Origin: Halobacillus litoralis
Lineage (GTDB): Bacteria > Bacillota > Bacilli > Bacillales > Halobacillaceae
Direction of reading: 5' to 3'
DNA length: 64,000 nt
Assembly (NCBI RefSeq): GCF_009856445.1
Contig: NZ_WMFA01000001.1
Location: 558,001 to 622,000 of the forward strand
Positions 16,657-23,673 of this stretch are shown here, one piece after another. Within the stretch, counting starts at the first letter, position 1; the number at the start of each line of letters is the position of its first letter. The notes under the pieces are model-generated. The model did no database searches and was not told the origin of the DNA. It saw only the letters and a program-made list of their open reading frames with translations. A program made the position numbers and the translations under genes.

Positions 16657-16878
16657 CTTATTCACCTTTTCCTAAGCATTCTCACTCGTTTTTACAGTTA
16701 GTGTGTGAATCCTGCACAAAAGTGATTCATCTTAACCTCAATTCGATATGGAATTTAATGAAGAAGGTTTATATTTAAGAATAGCTCCCTTTTCTTGAAG
16801 ACACAGTTTCGACGTTTGTGCAGTGGGTTGGGGCTGCGGGGGATGACTCGCTTTCCGCGGGAGCGCGGTGAGCCTCCT

Positions 16879-16965
16879 TGGGTTCTCTCGACCTTCTTCC
16901 GCAATAGCAACAGCAATTTTTTCTTTTGATACGTCTAAACCTACGTATTTAATGGTATCCTTCAT
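16879..16965 (-). pseudogene. IS110-family transposase remnant (N-terminus only)
   Basis: Minus strand from ATG 16965, MKDTIKYVGLDVSKEKIAVA then IAEEGREN, about 29 codons. This is the typical start of IS110-type DEDD transposases, where the Asp of GLDVSK is catalytic. The frame then runs straight into the GC-rich repeat, so the rest of the gene is missing. About 118 bases upstream of the ATG (to 17083) are probably the element's non-coding end. It sits as a foreign block inside repeat copy C. Confidence 0.7.
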
Positions 16966-17122
16966 AGTAATTAGCTCCTTCCGTAATGTAGCTCTGATTT
17001 GGGTAGTGTTTTTAACAATAAACAGTCTACCCAAGTCAACCTACGATTTTACGAGTAAGGGGCTAGTTTCGTTCATGATAACTCGGACTGCGTCCTGTGG
17101 GGTCTCACCAAGCACTTTTTTT

Positions 17123-17282
17123 CTCTTAGATATCCGGTTCCGGCGCCTAGCGGCTAGTGAGACTTCCCTCGCTTCTGTACGATAAGTCAACATCGAATCA
17201 CTTCGTTCTCCGTGTTTCCTTTATCTCCGCCAGCTCAGTCCAGTCCATACGCCGCTGATCGAGGCGCCTCCACACTTAAAAT
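17123..17282. repeat. Second dispersed element nested in repeat copy C
   Basis: About 160 bases containing TCCGGCGCCTAGCGGC-like and TTTATCTCCGCCAGCTCAGT motifs. They resemble another intergenic repeat common in Bacillaceae, recalled from experience and not searched. It interrupts copy C exactly between the parts that are contiguous in copy B. Only this copy was seen in the window. Confidence 0.5.
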
Positions 17283-17509
17283 AGGAGTCTCGCCATTCCA
17301 CTCCGCCCCTTTGCCATATAAGTATCTCGAAACCACTACTTAAAAAATCAGTTCGTATGGTTAGGGGAAGTGGATGACCTAAAACTCTACCCAATGGTCG
17401 TTTAGAAAACGTAAATACTGATACAAAGCCCTTTACGCCTGCCTATGTGAGAAAAATTTAAACCTTACTTATAAGTGCAGGGGTTCTATAATCCACCTAT
17501 CAAAATCAT

Positions 17510-17730
17510 AAGAGCTGCCCTTTTAGTATTGGTTTTGAGAATCTATCCATGGCAAAGGGGCGGAGGGAAACGGTGAGACTCCTATGGGACGTGTGGGACA
17601 GGTGAGACCCCGGAAGGCTTAGCCTGAGGAGGCTCACCGCCCGCCCCATGGAAAGCGAACCTTTTCCCGGAGCTCCTAGAAACACACAAAAGTCTCGAAA
17701 CTGAGTCTTCCACAATCCTGCCATATACTT
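17510..17730 (-). repeat. Dispersed GC-rich repeat, copy D (type 1, inverted)
   Basis: Read on the minus strand it starts AGTATATGGCAGGATTGTGG like copy A, then GAGTCTTTCGAGAC-like sequence, CTCCGGGAAAAGGTTCGCTT, GTGAGCCTCCTCAGG, and ends ACCGTTTCCCTCCGCCCC. C and D together are the mirror image of A and B. Confidence 0.78.
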
Positions 17731-17936
17731 GAACAATAGCTAAAAAACGTTCGTTAAAGTAATATTTTTTACTAAATAATTTGTATGATTGTACGATATA
17801 AAAGATGGGGAATACGAAGTATACACAGAAGAGAAAAGAAAGCATACATAGGACTCCGTACTGATTTTTCGTGCTTTAAATAGAACGGTTGTTCAATCTG
17901 TGCTATACTCATATCAACAAGAAAGAAGGTGAGATC

Positions 17937-18266
17937 ATGATCGGTGAGCGCATTCAAAAAATTCGTAAAGACCGACATATGTCGCTATCTGAATTGGCCG
18001 AAAGGGCAGGAGTCGCAAAATCTTATTTGAGTTCGATTGAGCGTAATATCCAGACCAATCCATCCATTCAGTTCTTGACTAAAATCTCTCAGGAATTAGA
18101 CGTTTCAATCAACTTTTTACTCCACGGAGAAAACGAACCTCATGATGAAACGCTGGATAAGGATTGGATGAATTTAGTTCAGGAAGCGATGAATTCAGGG
18201 ATCTCTAAAGAACAATTCCGTGAATATCTGGAGTTTAATAAATGGAGAATCCACCAGAATAAATAA
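17937..18266 (+). CDS. sinR: SinR-like transcriptional regulator
   Basis: 109-residue DNA-binding repressor, B. subtilis SinR being the master repressor of biofilm matrix genes. Residues 1-62 are an XRE helix-turn-helix (SLSELAERAGVAKSYLSSIE, nearly identical to SinR). Residues about 75-105 form the SinR/SinI multimerisation helices (LDKDWMNLVQEAMNSGISKE). AAGGTGAG precedes ATG 17937. Unlike B. subtilis, no sinI lies directly upstream: the 200 bases before it hold only repeat copy D and AT-rich DNA. A terminator follows. Confidence 0.88.
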   Translation: MIGERIQKIRKDRHMSLSELAERAGVAKSYLSSIERNIQTNPSIQFLTKISQELDVSINFLLHGENEPHDETLDKDWMNLVQEAMNSGISKEQFREYLEFNKWRIHQNK

Positions 18267-18302
18267 AAGCCTGACTCTTTTTTAAGAGGTCAGGCTTTTT
18301 TC
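18265..18302 (+). terminator. Terminator after sinR
   Basis: AAAAGCCTGAC and GTCAGGCTTTT with an inner CTCTT/AAGAG pairing and a single bulge, ending in a T-run. It overlaps the sinR stop codon. Confidence 0.88.
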
Positions 18303-18375
18303 TTTTTCCAGCGGGAAACGCGGCTTGCGGTTGAATAATTTGTTGTTGGTGACAAAAAGAGAGCCATCACCTGAA

Positions 18376-18403
18376 GAAGGAGCGTGAGAACATCACGCCC
18401 TTC
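18376..18403 (-). terminator. Hairpin behind the isomerase gene
   Basis: GAAGGAGCGTGA / TCACGCCCTTC around GAACA, directly after the stop of the minus-strand gene. It lacks a strong T-run, so termination is uncertain. Confidence 0.4.
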
Positions 18404-18406
18404 CAT

Positions 18407-19171
18407 TTATTTATTCAACTGTGGAAACTTTTCTTTTAAGTAATTCATACTGATCTCCAGACTTTCTAAAGGTGTGCGCCGGCTTTCATCCTGCTCGACA
18501 ATCCAGTACTTCACCCCAGCCTTCTCTCCAAGAACAAATACGGTATCTAAATCAACTCCACCAGTTCCGAGCTCGGCGAAATATTGTTCTTCGTCAAGGG
18601 TCATGTCCTTCAAATGGATCAATGGTGTACGTCCCTGGTAGCGGTCGATCCATGCAGAGGGTTGATCGCCTGCTTTTTGAAGCCAGTAGATATCAAACTC
18701 CGCCTGAACCTGTTTCTCATCTGTTTCCTCTAGAATCGCATCCAGAGGTTTTCTCCCATCCGGCAGCGGCTCTAATTCAAAATCATGATTATGATAACAC
18801 AATGTAAGGCCATGTTCTCGGCATTCATCACCGATTTCTTTCAAATCCTCAATTAAATTCATATAATCGGCTTCACTTCGATCCTCGATGTACGGACAGA
18901 CCACATATTCGCTGCCAATTGTTTTTTGATCTTCAATGACCTGCGGAAGATTGTTCTTCAGTTGCTCCAAAGGGACATGGCTGGAAGCGGCTTTCAAACC
19001 AAGTTCATCCAACAATGTTTTGACTTCTGAAGCTGTTAAGTCGCCAAATCCGGCGAACTCTACAGCATCAAAGCCAAGGTCTGCTACTTTCTTTAATGTT
19101 CCCGCAAAGTCTGCTGCTGTTTCATTTCGCAGGGTATAAAGCTGCACTGCGATAGGTATAGGTGTATTCAT
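18407..19171 (-). CDS. Sugar phosphate isomerase/epimerase-like TIM-barrel protein
   Basis: 254 residues of the AP-endonuclease-2/xylose-isomerase-like barrel. Visible motifs are AVQLYTLR at strand 1, DAVEFAGFG, the metal-site stretch LTLCYHNHDFE (about residues 127-137), AEFDIYWLQKAG, LIHLKDM and the final IVEQDES. The His/Glu/Asp set fits a divalent metal centre. Relatives include IolE/IolI-like enzymes and 3-keto-glycoside lyases; the substrate is unknown. ATG 19171 (MNTPIPIAVQL) is used instead of the upstream start at 19216, because family proteins begin there and GGAACGGG precedes it. It stands alone between sinR and the spore-type cluster. Confidence 0.78.
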   Translation of the reverse strand: MNTPIPIAVQLYTLRNETAADFAGTLKKVADLGFDAVEFAGFGDLTASEVKTLLDELGLKAASSHVPLEQLKNNLPQVIEDQKTIGSEYVVCPYIEDRSEADYMNLIEDLKEIGDECREHGLTLCYHNHDFELEPLPDGRKPLDAILEETDEKQVQAEFDIYWLQKAGDQPSAWIDRYQGRTPLIHLKDMTLDEEQYFAELGTGGVDLDTVFVLGEKAGVKYWIVEQDESRRTPLESLEISMNYLKEKFPQLNK

Positions 19172-19383
19172 ATCGATCCCGTTCCTTTCCTTTTCATTTT
19201 CTACTACACTTATCAAAATTAGATTTCCATTGTCGAATTCCCTTCCGAAATTGAAAAATAACCTGAAGAAAGTAGAAAAATGAAAGCCGAAAGTGGTGGA
19301 TCCATTCCATTATGCCGACTTTGAAAGAGCTTGGATACCGCTTAAGATAACGCTATAACTAAACATATAAAGGTGGAATACGA

Positions 19384-19581
19384 ATGGATTTGAAAGAAAT
19401 GATGCTGCAATTGAATGAAATTTACACCCTCTGCTGGATTTGTAAAAAAGAGCTTCGTGACTATGAAGTGTGCAAGGTTACAGATGGAAGCAATCTTGAT
19501 ATTGACTTGTGTTTTGAGTGTTATGGGATGCAAGGGGCAGATGCAGGTTTGTCCGAGAAAGACACATTCCAAGTGTTCTAG
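19384..19581 (+). CDS. Small CxxC protein, unknown
   Basis: 65 residues with two CxxC pairs (CWIC at about 18-21 and CFEC at about 43-46) plus Cys30. This is compatible with a small zinc ribbon. No family is recognised. AAGGTGG lies about nine bases before ATG 19384. It is the first gene of the spore-type cluster on the plus strand, 36 bases before the GerP-like gene at 19618, so it may belong to the same unit. Confidence 0.65.
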   Translation: MDLKEMMLQLNEIYTLCWICKKELRDYEVCKVTDGSNLDIDLCFECYGMQGADAGLSEKDTFQVF

Positions 19582-19617
19582 AATAGGATATCAGAAGAAA
19601 AGGTGAGGTGAATAAGA

Positions 19618-19863
19618 ATGCCCGTATCTGTCGTCTTCAATCAAATTGCTGTCAACTCCATTACGGAAAACGGAATGATATCCACAGGGCAGAATAATCA
19701 GCCGGATTGGTCCTGGCAAGGAAAGAATAACAATGCTGCAGGAATTCCCGTCGGCTTTTTCATCGCGACCAACAATGTGAATACCATTATTGATAATGAT
19801 GTCACTGATACACCAATTATTACGCCTACCGTCAACAACCCTCAACCAAACGTCCAGGTATAG
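19618..19863 (+). CDS. GerP-like small paralogue 1
   Basis: 81 residues, MPVSVVFNQIAVNSITENGM then ISTGQNNQPDWSWQ...NNAAG..VG and an acidic end IIDNDVTDTPI. The pattern of a short beta-rich N-terminus, a G.N.Q..W motif and a D.D..D.PI end resembles the GerPA/GerPF group of small spore-coat-associated proteins. The match is by eye and weak. Three further paralogues lie within 1.3 kb (19875, 20114, 20735). AAGGTGAGGTG lies upstream of ATG 19618. Likely a spore-surface protein by context; unproven. Confidence 0.65.
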   Translation: MPVSVVFNQIAVNSITENGMISTGQNNQPDWSWQGKNNNAAGIPVGFFIATNNVNTIIDNDVTDTPIITPTVNNPQPNVQV

Positions 19864-19874
19864 GGGGAGTTCCA

Positions 19875-20129
19875 ATCGATATCAAATTTGACTCCATCTA
19901 TGTCAATCACATGACAAGTAACTCAGGTATATTCGTAGGGCCGAACACGCAGACCCACTGGGAGTCGCAGGAAAAGCAGAATGCAGCTCTTGGTACGGTT
20001 GTAGGGGATGGAAACATCATTTCTCATAATGTTAATGTCATTCATGATAACGATGAAGTGGATATGCCGATTACAAAAGTTACATGCCCATCAAAAAAGG
20101 AGAATGGAGCGGATCATTCTACTGGATGA
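19875..20129 (+). CDS. GerP-like small paralogue 2 (start codon unclear)
   Basis: Open frame IDIKFDSIYVNHMTSNSGIF then VGPNTQTHWESQEKQNAALG and HDNDEVDMPI, clearly homologous to the gene just upstream. The first standard start is ATG 19911, but homology begins before it, at or near 19869-19875. There a GGGGGAG at 19863-19869 precedes ATC (19875), and the aligned Met position is GTT. Either a rare start is used or the N-terminus is shortened to the 72 residues from 19911. The 3' end overlaps the convergent gene at 20114 by 16 bases. Confidence 0.6.
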   Translation: MDIKFDSIYVNHMTSNSGIFVGPNTQTHWESQEKQNAALGTVVGDGNIISHNVNVIHDNDEVDMPITKVTCPSKKENGADHSTG

Positions 20130-20404
20130 TCCTCCATTTTCTTTTCCATGAGTTTTTGAACCCACTCGGGAATTTCCTGGCCATTCTCCTGGGACATCAG
20201 GTCAAGGATGGCAGAGTCACTTAAAATAGAACGTAACCCTTCCAGGGTATTCCCATCACCAAAAACGTTCCCGAACCCCTGGTTATGCTTCTGGTGGCTC
20301 TCAAATCCTGTGGGGATATTGTTGCCCATGTTCAAACATGAGGCATTTTCAATCGTTCCAATCCTAATGTTTCCTATGAAAAAGTAAGGAGACAGACCGG
20401 CCAT
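20114..20404 (-). CDS. GerP-like small paralogue 3 with C-terminal extension
   Basis: 96 residues on the minus strand. The N-terminal half (IGNIRIGTIENASCLNMGNN, then IPTGFESHQKHNQGFGNVFG and DGNT) shares the G.N......F.S..K.N.G.G...GD.N pattern of its neighbours. The C-terminal half (SILSDSAILDLMSQENGQ, then EIPEWVQKLMEKK) is helical and unique to this member. AAAGGAGG lies nine bases before ATG 20404. It starts one base after the stop of the gene at 20406, so both are in one operon with 20735. Confidence 0.68.
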   Translation of the reverse strand: MAGLSPYFFIGNIRIGTIENASCLNMGNNIPTGFESHQKHNQGFGNVFGDGNTLEGLRSILSDSAILDLMSQENGQEIPEWVQKLMEKKMEDHPVE

Positions 20405-20405
20405 A

Positions 20406-20729
20406 TTAGGAATCCTCCTTTGATTTGAAGCTGAACTTCAATCCGTTGTCCGTTCGACTCAATTCAGGACGGGAAGAGGGTTTAGGTTTGACGTTCACAC
20501 CGAAGTTGTTGCCCATGTTGAGGGCTCCGCTTAATTCATCGATATCTAAATGGTCCAACTGGAACGTCAGCTGTTCAAGATTGGGGTCATGAATATCCAC
20601 CTGGTCAAAATGGATATGGTATTCCACATGCTTCCCCTGCATTCCCTGGATCACTTGTTTTAGTGCATGGATCTCTTTTACAAGATCATCGATATCCGTT
20701 TGCTTTTGGCGACGTTTTTTAAAGAACAT
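20406..20729 (-). CDS. GerPC-like protein
   Basis: 107 residues. A basic N-terminus (MFFKKRRQKQ) is followed by a coiled coil (about residues 12-34, IDDLVKEIHALKQVIQGMQ). Two repeated beta-type segments then follow, IHFDQVDIHDPNLEQLTFQL and LDHLDIDELSGALNMGNN. The second resembles the FDQLxVETLEGTLNIG region of GerPC, a spore-coat protein needed for nutrient access to germination receptors. The middle gene of a three-gene minus-strand operon. The name is provisional. Confidence 0.62.
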   Translation of the reverse strand: MFFKKRRQKQTDIDDLVKEIHALKQVIQGMQGKHVEYHIHFDQVDIHDPNLEQLTFQLDHLDIDELSGALNMGNNFGVNVKPKPSSRPELSRTDNGLKFSFKSKEDS

Positions 20730-20734
20730 ATCGT

Positions 20735-20932
20735 CTACACTCTTTTAGAAGGCCGTTTGATGACTAGGTGTTTACTGTGCTGGAGGGTGTTTTTATCACC
20801 GATGATTCTTCCGTTTCCTTCCCAACTCTGCTGCACCGCCTTAAATCCGGACTGGAGGTTGGTTCCTGAAAAGATCCCCGATGTGGCACTGATTTGGTCC
20901 ACGGACAAATTTTTAAACTGAATGTGACTCAT
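20735..20932 (-). CDS. GerP-like small paralogue 4
   Basis: 65 residues, MSHIQFKNLSVDQISATSGI then FSGTNLQSGF...SWEGNGRIIGDKNTLQ and a basic end KRPSKRV. Same SGIF.G.N.Q pattern as paralogue 2. ATG 20932 has a perfect AGGAGGTGAT in front; upstream in-frame codons to 21001 are ignored. It is the first gene of the minus-strand operon and diverges from the alpha-crystallin-type gene at 20976. Confidence 0.7.
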   Translation of the reverse strand: MSHIQFKNLSVDQISATSGIFSGTNLQSGFKAVQQSWEGNGRIIGDKNTLQHSKHLVIKRPSKRV

Positions 20933-20975
20933 ATCATCACCTCCTATGACTAATGTATGAAAGGAAAAGATAAGC

Positions 20976-21392
20976 ATGAAAGACATTATGAATTGGTTCA
21001 ATCCTTTAGGAAAGAGCAGCTCTTTTCTTCCTGACGATTTAATGGATATGGGGAAGATGAATGACTTCGTACAACAGTCGATTCAGGAAGCTATGATGCC
21101 AAAAGAGCAACAAAAACCGAAACATTCGAACGGGGATTATAAAGTGATGGAGCTGATGAAGGAAGTTGTCGTTATCATCCCCGTTCCATTGGATGTAGAT
21201 GTAGAAGGGATCCGGTTGAGTGTAGGAAGCGGGAAATTGTTTGTAAGCGGAATATGGGTGGAAAGGATGGAGATTGCGCTGCCTGCTCAGACGAGCAGAA
21301 GAAATGGGTATGCCCAATACCAGGATGGGGCAATTGAAGTTCGTTTACAAAAAAAGAGCTCCGATGAAAAAGAGATCTTCCTGCACTATTAA
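20976..21392 (+). CDS. Degenerate alpha-crystallin (Hsp20)-type protein
   Basis: 138 residues. The C-terminal 85 residues follow an Hsp20 sandwich in outline (VVVIIPVPLDVDVEGIRLSV, GKLFVSGIW, MEIALPAQTS, GAIEVRLQK). The usual A-x-x-x-n-G-v-L signature is only loosely kept (YAQYQDGAIEVRL). It may be a spore-coat relative like CotM/CotP; this is an inference from its neighbours. ATG 20976 follows AAAGGAAAAG. Its stop codon overlaps the stop of the convergent Hsp20 gene. Confidence 0.6.
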   Translation: MKDIMNWFNPLGKSSSFLPDDLMDMGKMNDFVQQSIQEAMMPKEQQKPKHSNGDYKVMELMKEVVVIIPVPLDVDVEGIRLSVGSGKLFVSGIWVERMEIALPAQTSRRNGYAQYQDGAIEVRLQKKSSDEKEIFLHY

Positions 21393-21823
21393 AGGTCCTC
21401 GAGGTCAATCGGGATTTCTCTGTTTTTCTGACGTTTTAAAATAGTGACAATCAACAAGCCATCTTTGTAGGCCGTCGCGATATCTTCCGCAGTAAAATGG
21501 AAGGGGACAGGAATCACACGTTTAAAGTTTCCCTTCATGCGTTCGTTATGGATTAAATCTTCTTGTGCTACGGGGTAATCGGGAGTAATCTCCCCCCTGA
21601 CAATAATGGACGTGCCCTCCTGGGTCAGATAGACCGGGTCATTCTTCGTTAAACCTGGCAGTTCAATCACAAGGACAGCCTGATCTTCTGTTTCAAAAAA
21701 GTCGTAAGAAGGACCGCGCTTTGGAATCACATGATGCATGTCGTTCCAGAAATCCTCCCCTAGCACCTTTTCCACATTTTCTGAGAAGGCGTCCCAATTT
21801 ATCGGACCGTTCTTTTTCATCAT
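21389..21823 (-). CDS. Hsp20/alpha-crystallin family protein (CotP/CotM-like)
   Basis: 144 residues. The small heat-shock domain spans about 45-144: YDFFETEDQAVLVIELPGLT, IIVRGEI, FKRVIPVPFHFTAEDIATAY, KDGLLIVTIL. The A-x-x-x-D-G-L-L signature is clear. Proteins of this type include general chaperones and the spore-coat proteins CotM and CotP; the neighbours favour the coat. ATG 21823 is chosen because GAGGTG lies six bases upstream; GTG 21832 is part of that site. Confidence 0.8.
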   Translation of the reverse strand: MMKKNGPINWDAFSENVEKVLGEDFWNDMHHVIPKRGPSYDFFETEDQAVLVIELPGLTKNDPVYLTQEGTSIIVRGEITPDYPVAQEDLIHNERMKGNFKRVIPVPFHFTAEDIATAYKDGLLIVTILKRQKNREIPIDLEDL

Positions 21824-21906
21824 TTCTTTCACCTCACTCTTACAAAGTATGTGGAAGGGCGTGTGTTCATGACATGCCAGCTGAAAGACGGATAGAAACG
21901 AATAAA

Positions 21907-21920
21907 TGTAAACGCTGTCT
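21907..21920. promoter_or_regulatory. cre-like site upstream of the sugar ABC operon
   Basis: TGTAAACGCTGTCT matches 13 of 14 positions of the CcpA site TGWAANCGNTNWCA. It lies about 280 bases before the binding-protein gene at 22190, so relevance is uncertain. Confidence 0.35.
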
Positions 21921-22004
21921 ATTTGGAGAATTATTTGAAAAATGGTGTTGTATTTGTATGACCCCCATGTTATGATTTACTCAACTTCATTAATCAATGA
22001 ATTT

Positions 22005-22022
22005 TGTGCAAACGTATTCACA
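22005..22022. promoter_or_regulatory. LacI-type operator 1 / cre match
   Basis: TGTGCAAACGTATTCACA, an imperfect palindrome around ACGT. It shares GCAAACGTAT with the site at 22087. Its inner TGCAAACGTATTCA also satisfies the loose cre pattern (TGNAANCGNWNNCA). The 366-base gap between 21823 and 22190 holds these operators and no gene. Confidence 0.55.
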
Positions 22023-22086
22023 TCATAATCAATAGCACTTTTACGACTCATTGTGGACAAGCTGATGAGTTTTTTAACTACCATTT

Positions 22087-22102
22087 GCGCAAACGTATGC
22101 GC
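22087..22102. promoter_or_regulatory. LacI-type operator 2
   Basis: GCGCAAACGTATGCGC, symmetric at 14 of 16 positions, 82 bases downstream of operator 1 and 88 bases before the binding-protein gene. The likely ligand is the LacI-family regulator encoded at 25431. Confidence 0.6.
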
Positions 22103-22189
22103 TTAGGGTTTCATAAGTTGAAAAACTCTTTTCTTAGGTGTGGTATGTAAGCGGATTCAAAGATTGATAAAAAAATAGGGGTGGATGAG

Positions 22190-23497
22190 ATGAAAAGAAA
22201 CAAATTTTATTCTGGTATTGCCACAGCATTGTTGGCGTCCACGGTAGCTCTTTCTGGTTGTTCATTTGGATCCGACGACAGCGGCAGTTCAGATGACAGT
22301 GCTTCAGGCGATGCCGTTACCGTCGATGTCTTTCAGTTTAAAGTAGAGTTCAAGGACCAGTTTGAAGAGCTTGTTTCCATGTACGAAGAGGAAAACCCGG
22401 ACGTAAACATCAATGTAAAAACCGTTGGTGGAGGTAACGACTACGGGGCTTCCTTGAAAACATCATTCTCTTCTGGAGAAGAGCCTGATATCTTCAACGT
22501 CGGTGGACCGACGGACGTCGATGAGTATGAAAAATACTTAGCTGACCTTTCTGATACAGATGCAGCAAACGCAGCTCTTGAAGGTACACTTTCCGGCGTA
22601 TCTCGTAATGATCAAGTGCTAGGTCTCCCTTTCAACCAGGAAGGATACGGCCTCCTTTATAACAAAAAAGTTTTTGAAGAAGCAGGAATCAATGCTGAAG
22701 AAATTACGACATTTGAAGCTTTAGAAGAAGCTGTCCAAACGTTGGAAGATCAAAAAGGCGAACTTGGAATTGAAGCACCATTTGCATTCCCTGCTAAAGA
22801 AAAATGGGTCATCGGTAACCACTTGGCTAATGCGTATATCGCAGATGAATTCAACAATGACATCATGGAAGCTTATGAAGCGGACACGATTGAATTCCAG
22901 ATGGGTGACCAGATGAAGCGTTTCGTCGACCTTCAAAATGAGTACTCTGTACAGCCGACACTGAGCCTTGACTATTCTCAACAGGTAGAGGAAAACTTCT
23001 CTCTTGGAAAAGTTGCTATGATTCAGCAGGGTAACTGGGTTTATAACACAGTTGAATCCATGGATCCCGAATTTGCTGAAAACAACGTCGGCCTTCTTCC
23101 AATTCCTGTAGAAGGTTATGAAGGAAGCATCCCTGTTGGTGTACCAAACTACTGGGTTGTAAACAAAGAGTCTGATGATGAAGTCGTACAAGCAAGTAAA
23201 GATTTCCTAGATTGGATGTACACGTCTGATCAAGGTAAGAAATTCGTAACCGAAGAATTTAAGTTCATTCCTGCATACGAAGGGTACGAAGATCAGGAAA
23301 TCGCAGATCCGATTTCTCAGGAAATCTATGAGTATGCAAATGAAGGCAACACTCTTGGATGGGTATTCCTTGGTGCGCCGACTGGCTGGACGGAAGACGC
23401 ATTCGGAGTTGCTGTACAAGAATACCTTGCTGGAGACATCAGCTGGGAAGAAGTCGAACAAAGAGCAACGAAAGCTTGGGAAGATGCTCGTCAATAA
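22190..23497 (+). CDS. Sugar ABC transporter substrate-binding lipoprotein
   Basis: 435 residues of the family 1 (MalE-type) binding proteins. The signal peptide is MKRNKFYSGIATALLASTVA with lipobox LSGC. The Ser/Asp/Gly linker SDDSGSSDDSASGD leads to the two-lobe domain. The GRFP-type region GNWVYNTVESMDPEFAENNV and the end PTGWTEDAFGVAVQEY are typical of oligosaccharide binders. ATG 22190 is used (AGGGGTGG five bases upstream) instead of GTG 22181. It delivers a sugar to the two permeases downstream; the ligand is not known. Confidence 0.88.
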   Translation: MKRNKFYSGIATALLASTVALSGCSFGSDDSGSSDDSASGDAVTVDVFQFKVEFKDQFEELVSMYEEENPDVNINVKTVGGGNDYGASLKTSFSSGEEPDIFNVGGPTDVDEYEKYLADLSDTDAANAALEGTLSGVSRNDQVLGLPFNQEGYGLLYNKKVFEEAGINAEEITTFEALEEAVQTLEDQKGELGIEAPFAFPAKEKWVIGNHLANAYIADEFNNDIMEAYEADTIEFQMGDQMKRFVDLQNEYSVQPTLSLDYSQQVEENFSLGKVAMIQQGNWVYNTVESMDPEFAENNVGLLPIPVEGYEGSIPVGVPNYWVVNKESDDEVVQASKDFLDWMYTSDQGKKFVTEEFKFIPAYEGYEDQEIADPISQEIYEYANEGNTLGWVFLGAPTGWTEDAFGVAVQEYLAGDISWEEVEQRATKAWEDARQ

Positions 23498-23511
23498 TTA
23501 GTGGAATTGGA

Positions 23512-23540
23512 ACCAGTAAGGGCTTTGGGCCCTTACTGGT
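23512..23540 (+). other. Intergenic hairpin after the binding-protein gene
   Basis: ACCAGTAAGGGC / GCCCTTACTGGT with loop TTTGG and no T-run. Such hairpins between binding-protein and permease genes often protect the upstream mRNA and let the binding protein be made in excess. Confidence 0.6.
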
Positions 23541-23673
23541 ACTATAAAAGATCCCCTCTATTAGGATATTTAAATAGATAAGTATGTTAATAGATGGGAT
23601 GTTTTATCCAATCGTATGAAATCGATATCATAATGTGCGGTTCAGACCGCTTAAAGCATTGGAGGAGTAATAC

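Larger units (their letters stand above)
16800..17336 (+). repeat. Dispersed GC-rich repeat, copy C (type 2, interrupted)
   Basis: The sequence matches copy B read in reverse: GACACAGTTTCGACGTTTG, CGCTTTCCGCGGGAGCG, GTGAGCCTCCT up to 16878. It resumes CGGACTGCGTCCTGTGGGG at 17084 and again AGGAGTCTCGCCATTCC at 17283, ending near CTCGAAACC. Two insertions, 16879-17083 and 17123-17282, split it. The whole 1.28 kb from 16657 to 17936 has no intact gene; it holds copies C and D, the two inserts and AT-rich spacer. Confidence 0.75.

Noticed and set aside
16738-17034. A 98-codon minus-strand frame containing GLDVSKEKIAVA
   Set aside because: Only about 29 codons are transposase-like; the rest is repeat sequence read through. 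Reported as an IS110 remnant instead of a gene.
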